From NCBI RefSeq assembly GCF_026967805.1, contig NZ_JAPVBG010000001.1, positions 248,001 through 312,000 of the forward strand: 64,000 bases of DNA, read 5' to 3'. This stretch comes from Blastococcus sp. VKM Ac-2987 (GTDB lineage Bacteria > Actinomycetota > Actinomycetes > Mycobacteriales > Geodermatophilaceae). A model generated the notes under the pieces. The model was not told the origin of the DNA and ran no database searches. It saw nothing but the letters and a program-made list of their open reading frames with translations. Numbering within the stretch: the stretch's first letter is position 1; each line of letters begins with the position of its first letter. Shown in pieces: positions 48,860 through 58,702 of this stretch. A program made the translations under genes and the position numbers.

Positions 48860-51800
48860 TCAACCCTGCGGCGGCTGCCCGTAGAAGACCTGCTCCACGA
48901 CGGCCCGGGCGCGCCGGGTGGTCCGCCGGTAGTCGTCGACGAACTGGCCGGGGTCGTCGTCGGGGCCGTACCCGCAGGCCTGGGCCACCCCGTCGAGCTC
49001 CAGCCCCGGCCGCGGCAGCTGGTCGCTGGGACGCCCCCGCACCAGGAAGATCGCGTTGCGTGCCCGGGTCGCGAGCTCCCACGCCAGGCGCAGGGCCTCG
49101 GCCTGGTCGGCATCGAGCCGGCCCGTGTCCTCCAGGGCGCCCAGCGCCCCGGTGGTGGAGGCCACCTGCAGCGCGGGCACCCCGGCGGCGTGCTCGAGCT
49201 GCAGCAGCTGGACGGTCCACTCGACGTCGGCGAGCCCGCCCCGGCCGAGCTTGGTGTGCGTGGCCGGGTCGGCGCCGCGGGGCAGCCGCTCCCGCTCCAC
49301 CCGCGCCTTGATCCGCCGGATCTCGGCGACCTGCTCGGCGCTGAGCCCGTCGGCCGGGTAGCGGATCGGGTCGACCAGCGCGACGAACGCGGCGCCGAGC
49401 TCCTCGTCGCCGGCCACCGGCACCGCGCGCAGCAGGGCCTGCACCTCCCACACCGACACCCAGCGCTCGTAGTACTCACGGAACGCGGAGAGGCTGCGCA
49501 CCAGCGCTCCCTGGCGGCCTTCGGGCCGCAGGTCGGCGTCCACCTCGAAAGCGGGATCGGGAGCCGGCTCGGCGAGCAGCCGGCGCAGCGTGTGCGCCAC
49601 GGCGTTGGCCGCGGCCGAGGCCCTCGTCTCGTCGGCGCCCGGGCGGGCGCGGTGCACGAACAGCACGTCGGCATCCGAGCCGAAGCCCATCTCCGCCCCG
49701 CCGAGCCGACCCATGCCGACGACCGCGAGGTCCATGGGCAGGTCCGCGACGGCGACCCCGGCCTCGCCCGCGTGCGCCCGCAGCGCCGCGTCGAGCCCGG
49801 CCTGCAGGGTGGCGACGGCGACGTCGGTGAGCGCCTGACCCACCCGGTGCACGTCGAGCCGGCCCAGCAGGGCGGCCGCGGCGATCCGTAGCAGCTCCTG
49901 CCGGCGCAGCGCCCGGATCACCCGGATGCCCGCCTGCGGGTCCGGGGCCCGGCCGGCGGCCTGCCGCCAGGCCTTGGCCAGGGCGGCCGCGCTGCGCGGC
50001 TCCAGCTCGGCGTCGTCGGCGAGCAGCCGCAGCGCCTCGGGGGTCCGGGTCAGCAGCGAGGCGACGTACTGGCTGGAGCCCAGGAGCTGGGCGAGCCGCT
50101 CGGCCACCTGCCCCTCGTCGCGCAGCAGCCGCAGGAACCACTGGTTGCCGCCGAGCGCCTCGCTGACCTGCCGGTAGGCCAGCAGCCCGGAGTCGGGATT
50201 GGGGCAGGAGGCGAACGTCTGCAGCAGCACCGGCAGCAGGTATTTCTGCATCGAGGCCGACCGGGAGACCCCGCCGGTGAGCGCCGCCAGGTGCCGCAGC
50301 GCGCCGTCCGGGTCGGCGAAGCCCAGGGCCCGCAGCCAGTCGCCCGCGGCCTTGCTGCCCAGCTGCGCCGCCTCGGCGGGCACCCTGGCCACGGCCGACA
50401 GCAGCGGCCGGTAGAAGAGCTTCTCGTGCAGCCGGCGCACCTCGCGGGTGTGCAGCGCCAGCTCGGCCCGCAGCACCTCGACGGCGTCGCCGCGGTGGTC
50501 GGGCTTGTAGCCCAGCGAGCGGGCCAGCCAGCGCAGCTGCTGCTCGTCGGTGGGCAGCAGGTGGGTGCGCCGCAGCCGCAGCAGCTGCAGCCGGTGCTCC
50601 ACGGTGCGCAGGAAGCGGTAGGAGGCGATGAGCGTGGCGGCGTCCTCGCGCCCGACGTACCCGCCCGAGGACAGCGAGGTGAGCGCCGGGACGGTGCCGC
50701 CGACCCGCAGGGTGGGGTCGACCCGGCCGTGCACCATCTGCAGCAGCTGGACGGCGAACTCGACGTCGCGCAGCCCGCCACGGCCCAGCTTCAGCTCCCG
50801 CTCGGCCTGGGCCGGGGGGATGTTGGCCTCCACCCGGCGCCGCATGGCCTGCACCTGGCCGACGAACCCGGGCCGGTCGCCGGCCTTCCAGACCAGCGGC
50901 CACAGCGCCTCGACGTACGCCCGCCCCAGGTCCGGGTCGCCGGCCACCGGGCGCATCTTCAGCAGCGCCTGGAACTCCCAGGTGTCGGCCCACTGGTCGT
51001 AGTAGGCGGCGTGCCCGGCGACCGTGCGGACCAGCGCCCCGGCCTTGCCCTCGGGGCGCAGTGCGGCGTCGACCTCCCAGGCGGCCTCGCGGCAGATCCG
51101 CATCAGCGCGGCGGCCACCCGGGTGGCGGAGCCGAGCGCCGCGGCCTCCGGCTGCCCCGGGTCGACCGGCTCGGCCACGAAGACGACGTCGACGTCGCTG
51201 ACGTAGTTCAGCTCCCGGCCGCCGGTCTTGCCCAGGGCGATGACCGACAGCCGGCAGGGTGCGGCGTCCGCGGGCTGCTCGGCGACGGCCAGCGCCAGCC
51301 CCGCGGTGAGCACCGCGGCGGCGATGTCGGCCAGCTCCGCGGCGGCGTCCTCGGCCGGCACGCCGTCGGCGAGGTCCCGCCCGGCCAGGGAGAGGATCGC
51401 CCGCCGGTTGGCCAGCCGCAGGGCCCGCACCCGCTCCGGCGCGGCGTCCGGTGCGGCCGCGCCCAGGCGCACCCCCCACGGGGGGTCGTCGGGATCGGCG
51501 CCGACGGCGAGCAGCATCTGCCGCTCGAGCGCGTGCGGCGTCGGCCGGTGCCACCCGTTCTGCTCGTCGTCGAGGACGTCCCAGTCCAGCGGGTGGACCG
51601 CCAGGTGGTCGGCCAGCCCGGAGCTGGCGCCCAGGACGGAGAGCAGGCGACCGCGCAGGTGGCCGGATCCGCGCAGCCGGGCGAGCAGGGTGGCGGCGGC
51701 CTGTCCGCTGTCGTCGGCGTCGTCGAGGGCCTCGACCAGCCGGTGCAGCGAGCGGACGGCGAGGTCCGGGTCGCCGGCGCGGGCCAGCGCGGAGACGACC

Positions 51801-51958
51801 GGCCCGGCCTCGGGGTCGGCCGGCTCGTTGCGCTCGAGGTCCCACAGGCCCAGCGCGGGGTCCGCCAGCAGCCGGGCCGCGCGTTCGCCGTCCTCGAAGC
51901 CGAACCGGACCAGGCGCACGACCGCCCGGCGCGGGATCTCCGCCCGGGGCACGGTCAT
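48860..51958 (-). CDS. glnE: Glutamine synthetase adenylyltransferase/deadenylase
   Basis: This 1032-residue bifunctional enzyme adds AMP to, or removes it from, the adenylylation tyrosine of GlnA1 (28293-29726). Two nucleotidyltransferase cores are visible: GGRELNYVSDVDVVFVAEP in the N-terminal (deadenylase) half and MGRLGGAEMGFGSDADVLFVHR in the C-terminal (adenylylase) half. Each is followed by a helical GlnD-like domain (AERELKLGRGGLRDVEFAVQLLQMVHG and HTKLGRGGLADVEWTVQLLQLEH). The start is ATG 51958, which overlaps the amidotransferase stop (ATGA). The pairing of glnE with glnA2 matches mycobacteria, but glnA1 has been separated. Confidence 0.97.
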   Translation of the reverse strand: MTVPRAEIPRRAVVRLVRFGFEDGERAARLLADPALGLWDLERNEPADPEAGPVVSALARAGDPDLAVRSLHRLVEALDDADDSGQAAATLLARLRGSGHLRGRLLSVLGASSGLADHLAVHPLDWDVLDDEQNGWHRPTPHALERQMLLAVGADPDDPPWGVRLGAAAPDAAPERVRALRLANRRAILSLAGRDLADGVPAEDAAAELADIAAAVLTAGLALAVAEQPADAAPCRLSVIALGKTGGRELNYVSDVDVVFVAEPVDPGQPEAAALGSATRVAAALMRICREAAWEVDAALRPEGKAGALVRTVAGHAAYYDQWADTWEFQALLKMRPVAGDPDLGRAYVEALWPLVWKAGDRPGFVGQVQAMRRRVEANIPPAQAERELKLGRGGLRDVEFAVQLLQMVHGRVDPTLRVGGTVPALTSLSSGGYVGREDAATLIASYRFLRTVEHRLQLLRLRRTHLLPTDEQQLRWLARSLGYKPDHRGDAVEVLRAELALHTREVRRLHEKLFYRPLLSAVARVPAEAAQLGSKAAGDWLRALGFADPDGALRHLAALTGGVSRSASMQKYLLPVLLQTFASCPNPDSGLLAYRQVSEALGGNQWFLRLLRDEGQVAERLAQLLGSSQYVASLLTRTPEALRLLADDAELEPRSAAALAKAWRQAAGRAPDPQAGIRVIRALRRQELLRIAAAALLGRLDVHRVGQALTDVAVATLQAGLDAALRAHAGEAGVAVADLPMDLAVVGMGRLGGAEMGFGSDADVLFVHRARPGADETRASAAANAVAHTLRRLLAEPAPDPAFEVDADLRPEGRQGALVRSLSAFREYYERWVSVWEVQALLRAVPVAGDEELGAAFVALVDPIRYPADGLSAEQVAEIRRIKARVERERLPRGADPATHTKLGRGGLADVEWTVQLLQLEHAAGVPALQVASTTGALGALEDTGRLDADQAEALRLAWELATRARNAIFLVRGRPSDQLPRPGLELDGVAQACGYGPDDDPGQFVDDYRRTTRRARAVVEQVFYGQPPQG

Positions 51959-52695
51959 GCCCGCGTCCCGGCGCGGGCGCGGACCAGGTCGGCGAAGCGG
52001 ACGGCGAAGGGCTGCCAGGCCTCGGCGACGTCGTCGTGGGCGGCGTCCGCGCGCAGGCAGAGGGTCTCGACGTCCAGCGGGGAGGCGGCCACGCCGACCG
52101 GGTCGCTGCCGGCCCAGGCGCGGACCATCTCCGGCGTCGTCTCGATGTGGAACTGCAGCCCGTAGACGCGTCCGCCGACCCGGAAGGCCTGGTGCGGGTA
52201 GTGCGGGTTGCCCGCCAGCAGCGTGGCGCCGCGCGGCAGCTCGGAGATCTCGTCGTGGTGCCACTGGATGACGTCGGGCGAGAGCGGCACCGGGCCGAAC
52301 ACCGGATCGGTGTCGGCGGCGTCGCGCTTGGCCACCAGCGTGGCGCCGACCTCCGGCCCGTCCACCCCGGTCCGGGTGCGGCCGCCGCCCACCTGGGCCA
52401 GCAGCTGGGCGCCGAGGCAGATCGCCAGGGTGGGCAGGTCGGCGTCGACCGCCTGGCGGAGCAGGTGCCGCACGCCGACGAGCTCGGGACTGGTCGCCTC
52501 GTCGTCCAGCGACGACTGCGGCCCGCCCAGGACCAGCAGCCCGTCCACCTCGTCGAGGGTGCCGGGCAGCGGGTCACCCAGCCCCAGGTGCCGCTCGTCG
52601 AGCTCCAGGCCGGCCGTGCGCAACCACTCCCCCAGCCGGGCGGGCGGGTCGGTCTCGCTCGGGACGACGACGAGCAGACGGCCGCGGGAGGTCAC
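51955..52695 (-). CDS. Class-I glutamine amidotransferase (GuaA-GATase-like)
   Basis: This encodes 246 residues. The triad of class-I amidotransferases is present: Cys93 in LAICLGAQLLA, and His/Glu in GLQFHIETT; the oxyanion LVLGGPQSSLDD is also seen. It lacks the synthetase half of GMP synthase, so it is one of the stand-alone GATase proteins often annotated as type 1 glutamine amidotransferase. It is coupled to glnE by a 4-base overlap and may hydrolyse glutamine or a gamma-glutamyl compound in nitrogen control; that role is inference. GTG 52695 is preceded by TAACCT at 7 bases. Confidence 0.9.
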   Translation of the reverse strand: MTSRGRLLVVVPSETDPPARLGEWLRTAGLELDERHLGLGDPLPGTLDEVDGLLVLGGPQSSLDDEATSPELVGVRHLLRQAVDADLPTLAICLGAQLLAQVGGGRTRTGVDGPEVGATLVAKRDAADTDPVFGPVPLSPDVIQWHHDEISELPRGATLLAGNPHYPHQAFRVGGRVYGLQFHIETTPEMVRAWAGSDPVGVAASPLDVETLCLRADAAHDDVAEAWQPFAVRFADLVRARAGTRA

Positions 52696-52702
52696 GGAGC
52701 CG

Positions 52703-52708
52703 AGGTTA
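52703..52708 (-). promoter_or_regulatory. Leaderless -10 box (TAACCT) of the amidotransferase-glnE operon
   Basis: TAACCT on the minus strand, then 7 bases, then GTG 52695. Confidence 0.55.
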
Positions 52709-52743
52709 GTGGCCCCGGGCCGGCCGCCGTCACGGCCGGTTCC

Positions 52744-52803
52744 GGGGGCGCCGTCCGTGCTCCCGCAGGCGCGCGGGACGTCCGGTCGACGGACGGCACC
52801 CCC
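52744..52803. terminator. Candidate hairpin after glnA2
   Basis: The arms gggggcgccgtccgt and acggacggcaccccc pair over 15 positions with one mismatch around a 30-base loop that itself contains a G/C-rich stem. It begins 9 bases after the glnA2 stop (minus strand). Confidence 0.5.
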
Positions 52804-52812
52804 GCGGCCGGC

Positions 52813-54153
52813 TCAGAGACCGGGCAGGTAGCGCCGCAGCTCGAACGGCGTGACGTTCTGGCGGTAGGAGTTGAACTCCTCCCACTTGTTGCGCAGGAAG
52901 AACTGGAAGACGTGCTCGCCGAGGGTCTCGGCGACCAGCTCGCTGCCCTGCATCGCCGTCAGCGCCTCCCCGAGGCTGACCGGCAGGTCCTCGTACCCGG
53001 CTGCCCGGCGCTCGGTGTCGGTGAGCGACCAGACGTCGTCCTCGGCCTCCGGGGGCAGCTCGTAGCCCTTCTCGATCCCCCGCAGGCCGGCTGCCAGCAG
53101 GACGGCGAAGGTGAGGTAGGGGTTGCAGGCCGAGTCGGGCGAGCGGACCTCGACGCGCGCGGACTGGCCCTTGTCCGGCTTGTAGCTGGGGAGGCGGACC
53201 AGGGCGGAACGGTTGGCCCGCCCCCAGGTCGCCGCCGTCGGTGCCTCGGTGCCGGCCAGCAGCCGGCGGTAGGAGTTCACCGTCTGGTTGGTCACCGCGG
53301 TGACCTCCCGGGCGTGGGTGAGCAGGCCGGCGATGAACTGCTTGCCGGTCGTCGACAGCCGCATCGGGTCGGCCGGGTCGTGGAAGGCGTTGCGGTCGCC
53401 CTCGAACAGCGACAGGTGGGTGTGCATCGCCGAGCCGGCCAGCTCGGTGAACGGCTTGGGCATGAAGGTGGCGTGCACCCCCTGGGCCAGCGCGACCTCC
53501 CGCACCACGTGCCGCAGGGTCATGATGTTGTCGGCCATCGACAGGGCGTCGGCGTAGCGCAGGTCGATCTCCTGCTGGCCGGGGGCCACCTCGTGGTGGC
53601 TGAACTCCACCGAGATGCCCATCGCCTCGAGCGCGAAGACCGCCTCGCGCCGGAAGTCGTGCGCCACGTTGTGCGTGGACAGGTCGAAGTAGCCACCGGT
53701 GTCGGCCGGCTCGGGGGCGCTGCCGTCGGTGGGCAGGTCCTTGAGCAGGAAGAACTCGATCTCGGGGTGGGTGTAGAAGGTGAACCCCATGTCGGCGGCC
53801 TTGGCCAGGGTCCGGCGCAGCACGTGGCGCGGATCGGCCCAGGACGGGGAGCCGTCGGGCAGCGTGATGTCGCAGAACATGCGGGCGGTGACGCTGGCCC
53901 GCCCCTCGCGCGCCGGCATCACCTGGAAGGTGCCGGGGTCGGGCTTGGCCAGCATGTCGGACTCGTAGACGCGGGCGAAGCCCTCGATCGCCGAGCCGTC
54001 GAAGCCGATGCCTTCCGCGAACGCCGCCTCGATCTCGGCCGGGGCCACCGCGACGGCCTTGAGGTAGCCGGAGACATCGGTGAACCACAGCCGCACGAAG
54101 CGGATGTCTCGCTCTTCCAGGGTCCGCAGGACGAACTCCTGCTGTCGGTCCAT
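52813..54153 (-). CDS. glnA2: Glutamine synthetase, GlnA2-type (class I-alpha)
   Basis: This encodes 446 residues when started at ATG 54153 (MDRQQEFVLRTLEERDIRFVRLWFTDVSG), the same length I recall for M. tuberculosis GlnA2; ATG 54162 is an alternative. The catalytic signatures are GIGFDGSAIEGFARVYESDM, EIEFFLL, HHEVAPGQQEIDLRYADAL, MPKPFTELAGSAMHTHLSLF and NRSALVRLP. The C-terminal region reads GYELPPEAEDDVWSLTDTERR and lacks the LYELPPEE adenylylation tyrosine, so GlnE should not modify it. A single GlnR-like site lies 24 bases upstream. Confidence 0.94.
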   Translation of the reverse strand: MDRQQEFVLRTLEERDIRFVRLWFTDVSGYLKAVAVAPAEIEAAFAEGIGFDGSAIEGFARVYESDMLAKPDPGTFQVMPAREGRASVTARMFCDITLPDGSPSWADPRHVLRRTLAKAADMGFTFYTHPEIEFFLLKDLPTDGSAPEPADTGGYFDLSTHNVAHDFRREAVFALEAMGISVEFSHHEVAPGQQEIDLRYADALSMADNIMTLRHVVREVALAQGVHATFMPKPFTELAGSAMHTHLSLFEGDRNAFHDPADPMRLSTTGKQFIAGLLTHAREVTAVTNQTVNSYRRLLAGTEAPTAATWGRANRSALVRLPSYKPDKGQSARVEVRSPDSACNPYLTFAVLLAAGLRGIEKGYELPPEAEDDVWSLTDTERRAAGYEDLPVSLGEALTAMQGSELVAETLGEHVFQFFLRNKWEEFNSYRQNVTPFELRRYLPGL

Positions 54154-54176
54154 GCCCGCCATGATCCAGTCCGCTC

Positions 54177-54192
54177 GTTTCAGGGGTGTGAC
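54177..54192 (-). promoter_or_regulatory. Candidate GlnR half-box upstream of glnA2
   Basis: The minus strand reads GTCAC-ACCCCT-GAAAC, an exact gTnAC-n6-GaAAC pair. Flanking half-sites are poor and the distance to the start is short (24 bases), so it might repress rather than activate, or be chance. Confidence 0.4.
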
Positions 54193-54321
54193 GTCGCCGC
54201 AAGCGTGCCCCCTCCGGGCGGTTCGCACACGGTCCCCGGTCGCGGGACCGCACGTGTCGCGGCCGCGGCGCCGCGGGACCGGTGCGGCGCCCCCACCTGG
54301 CCGCCGGCCGTGCGGAGCGAC

Positions 54322-54327
54322 CAGACT
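54322..54327 (+). promoter_or_regulatory. Candidate leaderless -10 box (CAGACT) of nadE
   Basis: CAGACT, then ggcggc, then GTG 54334. The same CAGACT-n6-GTG occurs at the DUF2784 gene. Confidence 0.4.
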
Positions 54328-54333
54328 GGCGGC

Positions 54334-56169
54334 GTGAGTGATCAGCAGCCGGTGCAGTTGCGGGTGGCCATGGCCCAGGTCGACACCCGGGTCGGTGACC
54401 TGCAGGGCAACTCCGACCTCGTGGTGCGGTGGACGGCCCGGGCGGCGGGGACCGGTGCCCACCTGGTGGTCTTCCCCGAGATGACGCTGACCGGCTACCC
54501 GCCGGAGGACCTGGTGCTGCGGGAGTCCTTCGCCCGCGCCAGCGAGCGGGCGCTGGTCGACCTCGCCGCCCGGCTCGCCGACGAGGGGCTGGGGAACGTC
54601 GCCGTCGTCGCCGGGTACCTGGCGCACACCGAGGGCAGCGGCCCCGCACCGGTCGACGAGCCCCCGACCGACGACCATCGGCCGGCCGACGCGAACCCGC
54701 GCCGGGGCGCACCGCGCAACGCCGCCGCGCTGCTGCACGGCGGGCGGGTCGTCGTCCGCTACTACAAGCGGCACCTGCCCAACTACGGCGTCTTCGACGA
54801 GGCCCGCTACTTCGTGCCGGGCACCGAGCTGCCGGTGGTGCGGCTGCACGGGGTCGACGTCGCGCTGACCGTCTGCGAGGACCTCTGGGTCGAGGGCGGG
54901 CCGTGCGGGGTCGCCGGCCAGGCCGGGGTCGACCTCGTCGTCTCGCCCAACGCCTCCCCCTACGAGCGGGCCAAGGACGACCTGCGGCTCCCCCTGGTCC
55001 GCCGGCGCGCGGCCGAGGCGCGGGCGACGATCGTCTACTGCAACCAGGTGGGCGGCCAGGACGAGCTGGTCTTCGACGGCGACTCGATGGCCGTCGCCGC
55101 CGACGGCACGCTGCTGGCCCGCTCCCCCCAGTTCGTCGAGCACCTCGCGACCGTCGACCTGGACCTGCACCCGTCGTCGGTGCCCGAGCGGCGCGACGGC
55201 CGGGTCGGGCCGATGACCGTGACCCGCCACGTGGTCTCGGAGGAGCCCGTGCCCGCCTTCGAGCGGCGCCCGGCGACGATCGCCGACCCGCTGAGCGACC
55301 ACGAGGAGGTCTGGCGGGCGCTGGTCCTGGGGCTGCGGGACTTCATCGACAAGAACGGCATGCCGTCGGTGGTGCTCGGTCTCTCGGGCGGCATCGACTC
55401 CGCCGTGGTCGCCGCGCTCGCCGTCGACGCCCTCGGCGCCGACCGGGTGCACGGTGTCGGGCTGCCGTCGAAGTGGTCCAGCGAGCACTCGCTCGCCGAC
55501 GCCGAGGACCTGGCGCGCCGGACGGGGCTGCGCTACTCGGTGGTCCCGATCGCGCCGATGGTCGACGCCTACGAGGCCTCGGTGGAGCTCTCCGGCGTCG
55601 CCGCGGAGAACCTGCAGGCGAGGGTCCGCGGCACGCTCCTCATGGGCCTGTCCAACCAGCACGGGCACCTGCTGCTGACGACGGGGAACAAGAGCGAGGT
55701 CGCCGTCGGCTACTCGACCCTGTACGGGGACTCGGCCGGCGGCTTCGCCCCCATCAAGGACGTGCCCAAGACGCTGGTCTGGGACCTCGCCCGCTGGCGG
55801 AACGCGTACGCCCGCGACCGGGGCGAGACCGAGCCCGTCCCGCGGAACTCCATCGACAAGCCGCCGTCGGCCGAGCTCGCCCCCGGGCAGGTGGACAGCG
55901 ACTCGCTGCCCTCCTACGAGGAGCTGGACGCGGTGATCGCCGACTACGTCGACCGCGACCTCGGGATGGCCGAGCTGCTCGAGCGCGGGCACGACGCCGA
56001 GGTGGTCGCCCGCGTCCTCCGGCTGGTGGACGCCGCCGAGTTCAAGCGCCGGCAGTCGGCACCGGGTACCAAGATCAGCCTCAAGGCGTTCGGCCGGGAC
56101 CGGCGCCTGCCCATCACCAACCGCTGGCGGGAGAGCCTCCCCACCGTGCGAGAAGGAGCTCAGGCATGA
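54334..56169 (+). CDS. nadE: NAD+ synthase, glutamine-hydrolysing
   Basis: This encodes 611 residues with two domains. An N-terminal nitrilase-type glutaminase (1-270) has its triad in [16 protein letters not shown] (Glu about 49), [19 protein letters not shown] (Lys) and LTVCEDLW (Cys about 181). The C-terminal ATP-pyrophosphatase synthetase has [14 protein letters not shown] near 352, [18 protein letters not shown] and [30 protein letters not shown]. Ammonia made in the first is used to amidate NaAD to NAD+. It is shorter than the mycobacterial enzyme (about 680). It overlaps panB by 4 bases. Confidence 0.96.
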   Translation: MSDQQPVQLRVAMAQVDTRVGDLQGNSDLVVRWTARAAGTGAHLVVFPEMTLTGYPPEDLVLRESFARASERALVDLAARLADEGLGNVAVVAGYLAHTEGSGPAPVDEPPTDDHRPADANPRRGAPRNAAALLHGGRVVVRYYKRHLPNYGVFDEARYFVPGTELPVVRLHGVDVALTVCEDLWVEGGPCGVAGQAGVDLVVSPNASPYERAKDDLRLPLVRRRAAEARATIVYCNQVGGQDELVFDGDSMAVAADGTLLARSPQFVEHLATVDLDLHPSSVPERRDGRVGPMTVTRHVVSEEPVPAFERRPATIADPLSDHEEVWRALVLGLRDFIDKNGMPSVVLGLSGGIDSAVVAALAVDALGADRVHGVGLPSKWSSEHSLADAEDLARRTGLRYSVVPIAPMVDAYEASVELSGVAAENLQARVRGTLLMGLSNQHGHLLLTTGNKSEVAVGYSTLYGDSAGGFAPIKDVPKTLVWDLARWRNAYARDRGETEPVPRNSIDKPPSAELAPGQVDSDSLPSYEELDAVIADYVDRDLGMAELLERGHDAEVVARVLRLVDAAEFKRRQSAPGTKISLKAFGRDRRLPITNRWRESLPTVREGAQA

Positions 56170-56996
56170 CGGAGTCGGTCCTCTACGGCGGTCAGTCCAC
56201 CGCGCGGGTGCGCATCCACCACCTGCAGCAAGCCAAGCAGCGCGGCGAGAAGTGGGCGATGCTCACCGCCTACGACACCTACAGCGCGGCCATCTTCGAG
56301 GAGGCCGGCATCCCGGTGATGCTGGTGGGCGACTCCGCGGGCAACGTCGTCCTCGGCCACACCAGCACGGTGGCCGTCACCGTCGAGGACCTGCTGGTGC
56401 TGACCAAGGCGGTGACCCGCTCCACCTCGCGGGCCCTGATCGTGGCCGACCTGCCGTTCGGCAGCTACGAGTCCGGCCCGCAGCAGGCCTTCGACACCGC
56501 CGTCCGGATGATGAAGGAGGGTGGCGCGCAGGCGGTCAAGCTCGAGGGCGGGGTGCGGGTGGCCGCGCAGATCCGGATGCTGCACGAGGCCGGCATCCCG
56601 GTCATGGCGCACATCGGGTTCACGCCGCAGAGCGAGCACGCCCTCGGCGGGTTCCGGGTGCAGGGCCGGGGCGCCGGTGCCGACCAGCTGCTCGCCGACG
56701 CGCACGCCGTGCAGGAGGCGGGCGCCTTCGCCGTCGTCATGGAGATGGTGCCTGCCGCCCTCGCCGCCCAGGTGACCAAGGAGCTGTCCATCCCCACCAT
56801 CGGCATCGGTGCGGGCGTCGACTGCGACGCCCAGGTGCTGGTGTGGCCGGACATGGCCGGGCTCAACGGCGGCCGGGTGCCGAAGTTCGTGAAGAAGTAC
56901 GCCGACCTGCGCGGTGAGCTGCTGCGCGCGGCGAAGGAGTACGCCGACGACGTCCGCGGCGGTGTCTTCCCCGGCCCCGAGCACTCCTTCGACTGA
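56166..56996 (+). CDS. panB: 3-methyl-2-oxobutanoate hydroxymethyltransferase
   Basis: PanB makes ketopantoate from 2-oxoisovalerate and methylene-THF, the first step of pantothenate synthesis. The 276 residues contain [33 protein letters not shown] (metal Asp), [36 protein letters not shown] and [22 protein letters not shown]. It starts at ATG 56166 (AAGGAG upstream) inside the nadE stop, so nadE-panB is an operon for two cofactors. Its neighbourhood with nadE and glnA2 fits mycobacterial order (panB = Rv2225). Confidence 0.97.
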   Translation: MTESVLYGGQSTARVRIHHLQQAKQRGEKWAMLTAYDTYSAAIFEEAGIPVMLVGDSAGNVVLGHTSTVAVTVEDLLVLTKAVTRSTSRALIVADLPFGSYESGPQQAFDTAVRMMKEGGAQAVKLEGGVRVAAQIRMLHEAGIPVMAHIGFTPQSEHALGGFRVQGRGAGADQLLADAHAVQEAGAFAVVMEMVPAALAAQVTKELSIPTIGIGAGVDCDAQVLVWPDMAGLNGGRVPKFVKKYADLRGELLRAAKEYADDVRGGVFPGPEHSFD

Positions 56997-57043
56997 CCCA
57001 CCTCGGGCCGACGCAGCCCCTTCCGGTCCGTCTGGACGCCCGC

Positions 57044-57049
57044 CACCCT
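57044..57049 (+). promoter_or_regulatory. Candidate leaderless -10 box (CACCCT) of the glycosyltransferase
   Basis: CACCCT, then 7 bases, then GTG 57057. Confidence 0.35.
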
Positions 57050-57056
57050 GGACCTC

Positions 57057-58175
57057 GTGAGGGTCCTGTTTGTCGCCTCGCCGTTGGTCGGGCACGTCCT
57101 GCCGCTGGTGCCGCTGGCGACGGCGTTCCGGGACGCCGGCCACGACGTCGTGCTGGCGACCGGCGGTGCGGGCGTCGGGGCGGCCGCACCGTCGGGTCTG
57201 CCCGTCCGCGACGTCGCCCCGGGGTTCCGCACCGGGCCGCTCTTCGCCCGCATCATGCTCACCCATCCGCGGATCGCCCGGAGGGAGATGGCCGGGCGGG
57301 GCGGCACCGACGGTGTGGGCCTGCTCTTCGCGGCGGTCGCCGAGCGGATGGCCGCGGAGCTGGTCGACCTGGTCGACGGGTGGCGGCCCGACCTGGTGGT
57401 GCACGAACCCCTCGCGGCCGCCGGCACGCTGGCCGCGGCCCGTCACGGCGTGCCGGTCGCGCTCGTGGACCTCTCCCTCTACGACCCCGAGGAGCTGCTG
57501 GCAGCCACCGCCACCCGGTTGACGGCCTGGTCACGGCGCTACGGCGTCGGCACACTCCCCGTTCCGGCCGAGGTGGTCCGCACGGCTCCGCCCAGCGTCG
57601 TGGAGCACCGGCGCGGCCGGCTCGTGCGCTACGTCCCGGCGACCGCCACGGGCGACGTCCCCGCGGAACTCTTCGGGTCGGGCGACCGGCCGATCGTCCT
57701 GGTCACCCGCACGACCGTTCCGGGGCCCGGCCGTGACCTGCTGATGAGCCGGGTGGTCGACGCCGCGGCGGGCGCCGACCTCGACCTCGTCCTCGTCCGG
57801 CCCGACCGCCGGGTCGCCCGGCGCAGGCTGCCGGCCGGCGTGCGGACCGTCGACTGGCTGCCCTTCGCGGACGTGCTGCCGCGCCTGTCCGGCATCGTGC
57901 ACCACGGCGGCGCCGGGACGCTGATGACCGCCTTCTGCGCCGGGATCCCGCAGCTCGCCGTGCCCGGCGCGGGCGACCGCCGGACCCATGCCGAGCTGCT
58001 CGCGGCCCGGGGCGCCGGTCTCGCGGTCGAGGCCGCCGACCTCACCACCGCGGATCTGCAGCGCCTCGTCACCGACCCCGCGCTCCGAGTCGCCGCCCGC
58101 GAGGTGGCCGCGGAGATCGCGGCCCTGCCTCACCCGGCAGACGTGGTGGAGCCGCTCGTCGCGCTCGCCCGGTGA
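57057..58175 (+). CDS. GT1-type glycosyltransferase (UGT/EryCIII-like)
   Basis: This encodes 372 residues of the GT-B fold. The N-terminal half begins RVLFVASPLVGHVLPLVPLATAFRDAGHDVVLAT, the usual start of macrolide-type glycosyltransferases. The C-terminal half shows the nucleotide-sugar site VDWLPFADVLPRLSGIVHHGGAGTLMTAFCAGIPQLAVPGAGDR, with the HGGAGT diphosphate motif. No biosynthetic cluster surrounds it, so the acceptor is unknown (xenobiotic or lipid are possible). Its last 46 bases overlap the converging DUF2784 gene. Confidence 0.88.
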   Translation: MRVLFVASPLVGHVLPLVPLATAFRDAGHDVVLATGGAGVGAAAPSGLPVRDVAPGFRTGPLFARIMLTHPRIARREMAGRGGTDGVGLLFAAVAERMAAELVDLVDGWRPDLVVHEPLAAAGTLAAARHGVPVALVDLSLYDPEELLAATATRLTAWSRRYGVGTLPVPAEVVRTAPPSVVEHRRGRLVRYVPATATGDVPAELFGSGDRPIVLVTRTTVPGPGRDLLMSRVVDAAAGADLDLVLVRPDRRVARRRLPAGVRTVDWLPFADVLPRLSGIVHHGGAGTLMTAFCAGIPQLAVPGAGDRRTHAELLAARGAGLAVEAADLTTADLQRLVTDPALRVAAREVAAEIAALPHPADVVEPLVALAR

Positions 58176-58534
58176 CCGGGTGCGCGCCGGGCCCGGGCGG
58201 CGAGGAGCCCGTAGCCGATCACGTTGGGCGTGAACGCCACGACGTAGATGCCGAGCTGCGTGGACGCCGACTCGATCGGGAAACCCAGCGGCTCGGTGAG
58301 GTAGTGCCCGATGAACCCGCCGCGGTAGCCGCTCTCCCCCGCGGCCTCCCGCAGTGCCAGCTCCCAGGTGGTCAGCGGGCAGTCGGAGCCGGTGAGGTAC
58401 AGGGCGAGGATGACCAGGCTGACCGGCACGTGCAGCCAGAGCACTCGCGGCCACCGCAGCGCCAGCAGCGAGCCGGTCAGCATGAGGAGGACGGCGGCCG
58501 CGTGCAGGACGGCGACCAGGTCGGCGAGCAGCAC
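58130..58534 (-). CDS. DUF2784 family membrane protein
   Basis: This encodes 134 residues from GTG 58534. Four membrane helices are likely (about 3-22, 28-48, 85-108 with the intervening loop outside). The DUF2784 (PF10861) signature is GSDCPLTTWELALREAAGESGYRGGFIGHYLTEPL. CAGACT lies 6 bases before the GTG, identical to the nadE arrangement. The 3' end runs 46 bases into the glycosyltransferase gene on the other strand. Function is unknown. Confidence 0.88.
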   Translation of the reverse strand: MLLADLVAVLHAAAVLLMLTGSLLALRWPRVLWLHVPVSLVILALYLTGSDCPLTTWELALREAAGESGYRGGFIGHYLTEPLGFPIESASTQLGIYVVAFTPNVIGYGLLAARARRAPGHRASATSGSTTSAG

Positions 58535-58540
58535 ATCGGC

Positions 58541-58546
58541 AGTCTG
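58541..58546 (-). promoter_or_regulatory. Candidate leaderless -10 box (CAGACT) of the DUF2784 gene
   Basis: CAGACT on the minus strand, then gccgat, then GTG 58534. Confidence 0.4.
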
Positions 58547-58702
58547 ACACCGGTGGCCGCGGGATCCGGCGGCATCCGGCTCGATCCCGGGGCCGGACCG
58601 GTCGGTGGCCGCTCTGGGTGCCCTCCTCGGGCTCTGCGGGGGCTGCAGAACCCCCGGAGCGCGAGGAACACTCCCGGAGCGGGGCTGGCGACGGGGAGGA
58701 TG

